A stretch of 10,195 nucleotides of DNA from the NCBI GenBank assembly GCA_028287665.1, contig JAQBPF010000400.1, forward strand, positions 1-10,195, written 5' to 3'. The stretch is from Deinococcus sp. (GTDB taxonomy: Bacteria; Deinococcota; Deinococci; Deinococcales; Deinococcaceae). Every line of letters starts with the position of its first letter. The first letter of the stretch is position 1. This document shows, piece after piece, positions 5,614 through 10,195 of this stretch. A program made the translations under genes and the position numbers. The notes beneath the pieces were generated by a model that had not been told where the DNA came from, did not search any database, and worked only from the letters and a program-made list of their open reading frames with translations.

Positions 5614-7442
5614 GGTGTGTTTGAACCCGCAGGGGCTTTGGGCAGCGGATTCATGCCCGGGGGCAAGACCGGCTGAACACCGCCAGCCTGCGGACTCTTC
5701 GCCGGAGCCGCAACGGAGCGTTGTTGATCCTCCATGATTCGGTCTAGAACTTCTTCTGCCCGCTGCTGCGCGTCTTGTTGTGGAGTTGAGAATTGTGACG
5801 AACAGGCCCGTACTCCACCTATCACCAACAAGCCAGCCAGCAACCAGGGAAAGCGGAATCCCTCCCGGGGTGAACGGTTTGAAAGGGCCTTTGCACCCGC
5901 CGGAGCAAGTGCCGTCCCCGCCCCTACTCGAATCCGCTTGGCTGTTTTGGCGTTCCAGGCGGTATCTCTGCTGGTTCGCAGCACCTTCTCTGCATCGCCG
6001 TGCCCCTCTGCGGCGGCCCGCTCCAGCAGGTGCTTGGCATAGTCCAGGCTGTATTGCAGCGGGGCAGTCTCCACCGGGCGCAATACGCCGTCTTCTCCGA
6101 CCTCCACCTTTCCAGCCCGCAGTTGTTGGGCCAGCGCAAAGCGGGCGTCGTTGTTGCCCGCATCGGCGGCCTGAAGCAGGTAGCGGTAGCGGGCGCGTTC
6201 ATCCAGTTCAAACTGCTCGTGAAACAGGGAGAACGCCAGATAAACTTGCCAACTCATGGCGCTGCTGCCCAGATCGGCGGCCTTCAGAATATGCTCGCGG
6301 GTGCTGCGGCTCTGGTCATGTTCTCGGCCCTCGGCCACCCACACCGCCATATCGGCGCACTCCAGGTCGCCTTCATCTCTGGCCCGCAGAAGCAGCGGCA
6401 GAGGATTGGGCAAGCGGAGCTGCGGCATCTTGAGCGTCAAGGCGCCCAACAGCCACGCCGCCTCGTGTTCCCCGGCCTCGGCCATCGCCACCAACAGTCG
6501 GCCCAAGCGTTCGGCAACCGCAGCAGGCAACAGGTCGGGACTGCCCAGCCAGGCACCCCGCGCATACGGAAACCCACGCGTATTGCCTACCGCTTCCCGC
6601 TCGGCAAAAGTCAGGTAGCGCTCCATCGCCTCGCGCCGTTCTTCAGGGGGACGCTTCTGCTGGCTCAGTACACCGAACAGCAGCTCGGTGTACTTGTCGT
6701 CCAGATCGGCAGCGAGGCGGGCACGTTCCATCGCCTTGTCCAGCTCCTGCGAAAACAACCACGCATGATGGGCCACGCGGGCATGAAATTCGGCCCACAG
6801 CTTCTGCATGTCGGGTTCAGAGAGCACGCCCGCCTCCTGCTGCTGGCGCACATAGGTCAGCATCTGCGTTTCGCTGCCGCCCCATTCGGCCCGCAGGTGC
6901 AGCAGCATGGTGCGCCGCAGTTCCAGGCTCGCTGGATTGCTGCTCAGGGGCTGGGTATACCAATCGGGGTATTTCCCGGCCTCTACGTCGGCCAGCGCGA
7001 CTTCACAGCCAGTGGTGTTATGAACAAAAGCCACCACCAGCCACGCGCTCAGAGGATTGCTGGTCAGGGTCACCGCGTGCCGCGCACAGGCCTCCGCCTG
7101 CTCCAGAAAATGATGCATGCCGCGTCTGCCCTGATCGCTGACCAGATTCATGGTGGAACCGCCGCGCATGGCCCAGGCCCGCGAGAGCATCCAGGTCGCC
7201 AGCGCCGTATGTGCCCCGTAGGAACCGGGATGGGCTTCCATCCACTCACCCAACTGCTGGCCCAGCGTGGGGTCTGAATGTTCAAACTGCTTGAAGGCTT
7301 TTTGCAGGTCGCTGGCGCGTGCGTCGCCCCGCTCAAAGGCCGCCTGCTGAGCTGCAATCCTCGTTTGCAGCTGGTCGTATTGACCGTCCCGCAGGAATTG
7401 AAGCAGCGGGGAGGCAGAAGGCCGGGGGGCAGAGGAATTCAT
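5610..7442 (-). CDS. DUF4034 domain protein with Sel1-like repeats and C-terminal membrane anchor
   Basis: This encodes 610 residues. The N-terminal part (about 14-330) starts FLRDGQYDQLQTRIAAQQAAFERGD and contains W-MEAHPGSYGAHTALATWMLSRAWAMRGG and NPLSAWLVVAFVHNTTG, which match DUF4034, a family of unknown function seen in large helical proteins. Later helical pairs resemble Sel1/TPR units: RYRYLLQAADAGNNDARFALAQQL and AKHLLERAAAEGHGDAEKVL. A basic stretch then leads to one short hydrophobic segment (about 531-546, WLLAGLLVIGGVRAC) followed by a Gln/Ala/Pro-rich tail. There is no N-terminal signal, so the large domain probably stays in the cytoplasm with the tail outside. Only AAGGGGAG directly abuts the ATG, too close for a usual ribosome binding site. 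It lies 27 nt after comB and is probably co-transcribed with it. A scaffold role is inference from the repeats only. Confidence 0.82.
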   Translation of the reverse strand: MNSSAPRPSASPLLQFLRDGQYDQLQTRIAAQQAAFERGDARASDLQKAFKQFEHSDPTLGQQLGEWMEAHPGSYGAHTALATWMLSRAWAMRGGSTMNLVSDQGRRGMHHFLEQAEACARHAVTLTSNPLSAWLVVAFVHNTTGCEVALADVEAGKYPDWYTQPLSSNPASLELRRTMLLHLRAEWGGSETQMLTYVRQQQEAGVLSEPDMQKLWAEFHARVAHHAWLFSQELDKAMERARLAADLDDKYTELLFGVLSQQKRPPEERREAMERYLTFAEREAVGNTRGFPYARGAWLGSPDLLPAAVAERLGRLLVAMAEAGEHEAAWLLGALTLKMPQLRLPNPLPLLLRARDEGDLECADMAVWVAEGREHDQSRSTREHILKAADLGSSAMSWQVYLAFSLFHEQFELDERARYRYLLQAADAGNNDARFALAQQLRAGKVEVGEDGVLRPVETAPLQYSLDYAKHLLERAAAEGHGDAEKVLRTSRDTAWNAKTAKRIRVGAGTALAPAGAKALSNRSPREGFRFPWLLAGLLVIGGVRACSSQFSTPQQDAQQRAEEVLDRIMEDQQRSVAAPAKSPQAGGVQPVLPPGMNPLPKAPAGSNTP

Positions 7443-7451
7443 CTCCCCTTC

Positions 7452-7457
7452 ATCTTA
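7452..7457 (-). promoter_or_regulatory. -10 box close to the DUF4034 gene start
   Basis: TAAGAT (minus strand) ends 9 nt before the ATG at 7442 and could give a nearly leaderless internal transcript within the rpe-comB unit. With an 18-nt spacer the -35 would be GTGGCA (four of six). A four-codon frame, ATG-AAG-GGG-AGA-TGA (7453-7439), overlaps the gene's start as ATGA and hides the SD-like AAGGGGAG inside it. Confidence 0.35.
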
Positions 7458-7469
7458 CCGGCCTTTCTG

Positions 7470-8195
7470 TTAACCTGCCACGAATCTGAGTGCGCCTTCC
7501 AGATCGCCGCTGCCGACCAGTGTGGGAACCAGCGTACTGGTGCTGAGTTGGGCGGCGTAACGCACGTCCTCACCCAGCCCGAGACTGGCAAGCCGCGCCC
7601 CGTGTCCGGCACTGCCCAGCGCCTCGATGGGATTTCCGGCGTTGCGGCGCATGGTCAGGGCGATGCGTGCGCCATCGTCGATGGTGAATTCACCCATAGC
7701 CAGCAGGTATTCGGCCAGCACCCCTGCCGCGTACACGTCTTCCAGGCTCACGCGTTCATCGGTTCCGGCGCACACCAGCGCAATTTCTTCGGTGGCGATG
7801 GCGCGGGCGCGGCGGGCGGCGGCGTGGGCATTGGTCAGGGCCGCCAGCAAGATGTGCTTGCCGGTCTGGGCGGCAGTGTGGGCCGCGCCCGTGCCGTTGG
7901 TGGTGTTCATGACCACTGTTTTTCCCGTGAAATTCTGCGCCGCAGCCTCCACGGGGCTGTTGCCAAAGTCGAAACCAGGAATAGGAAGGCCGCCGCGTTC
8001 TCCGCCCAGGAGCAGACCGGAATCTGCACTGTCGGAGCGTAAACCGAGGGCCACTTCGGGTGAGGAAGTGAGCAGCAGGGCATCTGCGCCGCGCTCCAGA
8101 TAGGCCACGGCAGTCGTGGTCGCCCGCAGCACATCGATGACCAGCACCACATCCGGGTAATTCCCGTGTGGCAACAGGTCTACGCGCAGCCTCAT
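7470..8195 (-). CDS. comB: 2-phosphosulfolactate phosphatase family protein (ComB)
   Basis: This 241-residue protein belongs to the Mg2+-dependent ComB family. In methanogens ComB hydrolyses 2-phosphosulfolactate to sulfolactate and phosphate in coenzyme M synthesis; Bacillus YitC is a bacterial relative linked to sulfolactate. The family signatures are all here: [21 protein letters not shown] (acidic D21), [18 protein letters not shown] at about 64-81, [13 protein letters not shown] at 94-106, [12 protein letters not shown], and the C-terminal [24 protein letters not shown]. Length is normal. The ATG overlaps the stop of rpe by four bases (ATGA), so translation is probably coupled to rpe and needs no separate leader. 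No ComA, ComC or sulfite-handling gene lies in the window, and this kind of bacterium is not expected to make coenzyme M. The real substrate is therefore uncertain and may be another phosphorylated hydroxy acid. Confidence 0.9.
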   Translation of the reverse strand: MRLRVDLLPHGNYPDVVLVIDVLRATTTAVAYLERGADALLLTSSPEVALGLRSDSADSGLLLGGERGGLPIPGFDFGNSPVEAAAQNFTGKTVVMNTTNGTGAAHTAAQTGKHILLAALTNAHAAARRARAIATEEIALVCAGTDERVSLEDVYAAGVLAEYLLAMGEFTIDDGARIALTMRRNAGNPIEALGSAGHGARLASLGLGEDVRYAAQLSTSTLVPTLVGSGDLEGALRFVAG

Positions 8196-8878
8196 ATCAG
8201 GGCCGCCCGCAACCGCTCCAGACCCGCTGCGCCGCCATCTGGGCCGTAGACAGCACTGCCAGCCACCAGTACCGTTGCGCCCGCCTCGGCCAGAGCGCGG
8301 GCATTGGCCGGGGTGACGCCGCCGTCCACTTCGATTTCGGCGCCGCTGCCCAGTTCGTCCAGCCAGCGGCGCAGGGTTCGCACCCGCTCCAGGCTGGCTG
8401 GAAGGAATTTCTGGCCGCCAAAGCCTGGATTCACGCTCATGACCAAGACGAGGTCCACGTCGGCCAGTACGGGGCGCACGGCTTCCAGAGAGGTACCAGG
8501 ATTCAGGGTCACGCCCGCCCGCTTGCCCAGTTCACGGATGGATTGCACGGCGCGGTGAAGGTGCTGGGTGGCCTCCACATGCACCGTGATGCCGTCGGCC
8601 CCCGCTTCGGCAAAGTCGCGCAGGTAGCGTTCTGGGCGCTCGATCATCAGGTGGACATCCATGAACAGGGAACTGGCCCGCCGCGCCGCCGCCAGAATGG
8701 GCAGGCCGAAGCTGATGTTGGGCACGAACGCACCGTCCATCACGTCCACATGGGCGTAGTCGGCTCCGGAGATGGCCGAGAGTTCCTCGCCCAGCCGGGA
8801 AAAATCGCAGGCGAGAATGCTGGGGGCCAATTTGACAGTGCGGGGCAGACTGGCGGACGACAGGGCGGGAACACTCAC
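8192..8878 (-). CDS. rpe: ribulose-phosphate 3-epimerase
   Basis: This 228-residue TIM-barrel enzyme interconverts D-ribulose 5-phosphate and D-xylulose 5-phosphate in the cytoplasmic pentose phosphate pathway. All the family motifs are intact: [14 protein letters not shown] (S20), [14 protein letters not shown] with metal ligands H43 and D45 (D45 also catalytic), MDVHLMI (H76), [13 protein letters not shown] (148-158), the second catalytic aspartate in EVDGGV (D185), and the phosphate-binding VAGSAVYG (205-212). The GTG start at 8878-8876 is taken because the protein length is then normal. GGGGAG abuts it without a spacer, but a TAGACT box ends 6 nt upstream, so a leaderless start is likely. 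It is the first gene of a unit continuing into comB (4-base overlap) and the DUF4034 gene. Confidence is very high for function and slightly lower for the exact start. Confidence 0.97.
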   Translation of the reverse strand: MSVPALSSASLPRTVKLAPSILACDFSRLGEELSAISGADYAHVDVMDGAFVPNISFGLPILAAARRASSLFMDVHLMIERPERYLRDFAEAGADGITVHVEATQHLHRAVQSIRELGKRAGVTLNPGTSLEAVRPVLADVDLVLVMSVNPGFGGQKFLPASLERVRTLRRWLDELGSGAEIEVDGGVTPANARALAEAGATVLVAGSAVYGPDGGAAGLERLRAALI

Positions 8879-8884
8879 CTCCCC

Positions 8885-8890
8885 AGTCTA
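8885..8890 (-). promoter_or_regulatory. -10 box for the rpe-comB-DUF4034 unit
   Basis: TAGACT on the minus strand ends 6 nt before the rpe GTG start. The hexamer 17 nt further up, TTCCCC, matches the -35 consensus poorly. The position fits a transcript starting at the start codon itself. Confidence 0.4.
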
Positions 8891-8962
8891 ACATTCCTCA
8901 CCTTCGCGGGGAACAGAAAATTCAGATCTGGTTTGCCTCAGACAGAATTAAACCTGAACGAA

Positions 8963-8990
8963 CGGCCCCTTCCAGCTTCAGAAGGGGCCG
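8963..8990 (-). terminator. terminator of the PEBP lipoprotein gene
   Basis: CGGCCCCTTC (8963-8972) and GAAGGGGCCG (8981-8990) form a perfect 10-bp stem with an 8-nt loop, 13 nt beyond the stop codon of the lipoprotein gene. On the minus strand a loosely T-rich stretch follows (TTCGTTCAGGTTTAATT), fitting an intrinsic terminator that separates this gene from the rpe promoter. Confidence 0.75.
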
Positions 8991-9003
8991 ACGCCAGTTC
9001 GAT

Positions 9004-9672
9004 TCAGCGCCCGTAATAGGCTGTCAGACTGGTCTTGGCAAGCGTGATGCCGTTCAGGTTGAAGCCCAGGTAGGCGGGGCTGGACGTGGCCGGGATGTCC
9101 AGCGTCTTGCTGAGGGCGTAGAGCGTAAACACGTAGCGGTGGGGCTTGTCGCCCACCGGGGGGCAGGCTCCCACGAAGCCGGGTGCGCCGCCGTCGTTGT
9201 TCAGTTGCAGCGCTCCGGTGGGCAGAGTGCCGCCCGTATTGCCCGCGCCCGCCGCAAGCCCGGTGGCCGTGGCAGGAATGTTGTAGACGGCCCAGTGCCA
9301 GAAACCGCTGCCGGTGGGCGCGTCGGGGTCATATTTGGTGAGCACCAGGCTCTGCGTTCCGGCGGGCACTCCCGTCCAGTTCAGCGCGGGGCTGGTATTG
9401 GGACCAGTGCAGCCAAAGCCGTTGGCCACATGCTCGCCCGCATACACGCCGCCGTTGGTAAAGCTGGGGCTGGTCAGGTTGAGGCTGCCTGCCGCAGACG
9501 TCGGGCTGGGCTGGGCCACCGTGAGGCGCTGGGCGATATTCAGACCCGCGTTGATATCGGCAACGGGCGCGGGCTTGGTGGTGGGTGTGCCCATCATGCT
9601 GGGCGCGCAACTGGCAAGGGTAAGGGAAACGGTGGCGAGGGCGGCAAGACGCAGAGCATTGGATTTCAACAT
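9004..9672 (-). CDS. YbhB/YbcL family (PEBP-like) lipoprotein
   Basis: This encodes 222 residues from the ATG at 9672-9670, chosen because GGAGG (9684-9680) lies 7 nt upstream and the signal peptide begins there rather than at the in-frame ATG at 9696. Residues 1-22 (MLKSNALRLAALATVSLTLASC) are a lipoprotein signal with lipobox LASC, so C22 would be lipidated. After a Thr/Pro/Ala-rich linker comes a phosphatidylethanolamine-binding-protein fold: LTSPSFTNGG, NTSPALNWTGVPAGTQSLVLTKYDPDAP (D115-P119, the family signature), GFWHWAVYNIPA (H126), and CPPVGDKPHRYVFTLYAL (170-187). These form the conserved ligand pocket of bacterial 'Raf kinase inhibitor-like' proteins, whose true ligand is unknown; kinase inhibition should not be assumed. 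The loop before CPP (LNNDGGAPGFVGA) is shorter than the usual ND-G-GY-GP form. It is single, divergent from the mutase gene, and ended by a hairpin. Confidence 0.92.
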   Translation of the reverse strand: MLKSNALRLAALATVSLTLASCAPSMMGTPTTKPAPVADINAGLNIAQRLTVAQPSPTSAAGSLNLTSPSFTNGGVYAGEHVANGFGCTGPNTSPALNWTGVPAGTQSLVLTKYDPDAPTGSGFWHWAVYNIPATATGLAAGAGNTGGTLPTGALQLNNDGGAPGFVGACPPVGDKPHRYVFTLYALSKTLDIPATSSPAYLGFNLNGITLAKTSLTAYYGR

Positions 9673-9693
9673 GACAAAACCTCCGGGACAGAA

Positions 9694-9758
9694 CATCAGG
9701 CGGACTTTTCACGAAACTGCACAGCTGTTTATGCCACTGCCCAGCCAAACGCCTGATG
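9694..9758 (-). promoter_or_regulatory. long-range inverted repeat in the leader of the lipoprotein gene
   Basis: CATCAGGCG (9694-9702) and CGCCTGATG (9750-9758) are perfect 9-bp complements enclosing 47 nt, and the inner arm ends 9 nt before the GGAGG site. Inside, AAACTGC and GCTGTTT (about 9715-9731) form a smaller stem with one mismatch. If transcribed, this would be a folded 5' leader; otherwise it could be a pair of operator sites. The remaining gap to 9942 also holds three AATGTG copies (9813, 9830, 9843) and a TTGACT (9824-9829) without a matching -10. Confidence 0.35.
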
Positions 9759-9942
9759 AGATCGTCTGCCATTAACCGTTGAAGAATTGGCGCGAGCTTA
9801 GTGAAATCCCACAATGTGAATGTTTGACTAATGTGCGCAGGGAATGTGCAGAGGAAACCCGGCGGCGACCCTGCGCTCCGCCTGACCCCAAACGCCCGTT
9901 AGGTTCCGCGTGGCATCATGTCGGCATACGGAGGCCTCTACC

Positions 9943-10195
9943 ATGACCACCCCCACCGATTCCAGCACCGATTTAGGGGCGTGGAAGGCAATGGCCCGCA
10001 AGGATTTGCGCGGCGCTGACCCCGACACGCTGAACCGCACGACTGCCGAAGGGCTGACGCTGAAGCCGCTGTATACGCGGGCCGACCTCCCGGAGGGCGC
10101 AGACACGCTGCCCGGATTGCCGCCCTACACGCGTGGCCCCCGCGCCACCATGTACGCCCAGCGCCCGTGGACGATCCGGCAATACGCGGGCTTTT
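9943..10195 (+). CDS. mutB: methylmalonyl-CoA mutase, large subunit, N-terminal part (partial)
   Basis: The gene starts at an ATG with GGAGG 8 nt upstream and runs off the right edge after 84 codons. The visible residues, including [40 protein letters not shown], then [29 protein letters not shown], are the very characteristic start of the catalytic TIM-barrel subunit of adenosylcobalamin-dependent methylmalonyl-CoA mutase (also named scpA). '[19 protein letters not shown]' forms the CoA-entry region, where the Tyr and Arg contact the substrate in known structures. The enzyme converts (R)-methylmalonyl-CoA to succinyl-CoA in propionate and branched-chain catabolism. The B12-binding domain would be at the unseen C-terminus, so a full-length enzyme and a split alpha subunit cannot be told apart. 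It is divergent from the PEBP lipoprotein gene. Confidence 0.93.
   Translation, partial: MTTPTDSSTDLGAWKAMARKDLRGADPDTLNRTTAEGLTLKPLYTRADLPEGADTLPGLPPYTRGPRATMYAQRPWTIRQYAGF

Noticed and set aside
6000..7277. A 425-codon open frame on the plus strand opposite the DUF4034 gene
   Set aside because: It is antisense to a well supported gene in high-GC DNA, and its composition (Gln/Arg/His/Gly) is typical of shadow frames.
9673..9696. A longer start (MFCPGGFV...) for the PEBP lipoprotein
   Set aside because: The GGAGG ribosome binding site lies inside those codons and correctly precedes the ATG at 9672. The extension would also spoil the signal peptide.
1..10195. Signs of a mobile element, defence island or CRISPR array
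   Set aside because: There are no transposase, integrase, nuclease or spacer-repeat patterns. The HTH protein resembles excisionases by fold only, and no integrase or attachment site accompanies it.

Overview
The window looks like ordinary chromosome from a high-GC bacterium, most likely Deinococcus or a close relative. The support is circumstantial: third-codon GC bias, the gene set (carboxynorspermidine decarboxylase, ComB-type phosphatase, PEBP-like lipoprotein, methylmalonyl-CoA mutase, a secreted DUF4384 protein), and many genes that lack a usable Shine-Dalgarno but carry a TANNNT -10 box 6-9 nt before the start codon. That start type is known to be very common in Deinococcus. I see no phage, IS element, CRISPR array, tRNA or rRNA.

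Left part (1-2523): the 5' part of a helical-repeat (TPR-like) protein runs off the left edge on the minus strand (1-554). Upstream of it is a 67-aa excisionase-type helix-turn-helix protein (743-946, minus) whose leader holds an 11-bp terminator-like hairpin directly before the ribosome binding site. On the plus strand lies a DUF554 membrane protein (1306-2079) split by an in-frame TAG at 1912-1914, with the rest of the family sequence continuing in the same frame to 2077-2079. A 16-bp sequence tandemly repeated three times covers its end. A small exported protein (2119-2523, minus) converges on it.

Middle (2524-5579): a secreted two-part protein, DUF4384 plus LGFP-like repeats (2765-4057, plus), converges with nspC (4362-5579, minus). 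The 304-nt gap between them starts and ends with strong hairpins and contains nested inverted repeats.

Right-centre (5610-8878, minus) is a compact transcription unit: rpe (ribulose-phosphate 3-epimerase), comB (2-phosphosulfolactate phosphatase family; its ATG overlaps the rpe stop as ATGA), then a 610-aa DUF4034/Sel1-like membrane-anchored protein 27 nt downstream, then nspC 30 nt further on. nspC appears to have its own promoter, whose -35 box contains the stop codon of the preceding gene.

Right end: a PEBP (YbhB/YbcL) lipoprotein (9004-9672, minus) with a terminator just after it and a long inverted repeat in its leader, divergent from the 5' end of methylmalonyl-CoA mutase (9943 to the edge, plus). 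The genes do not form one obvious pathway. The most notable items are the interrupted DUF554 gene, the hairpin in the leader of the small DNA-binding protein, the split between leaderless and SD-led starts, and the structured gap at 4058-4361.
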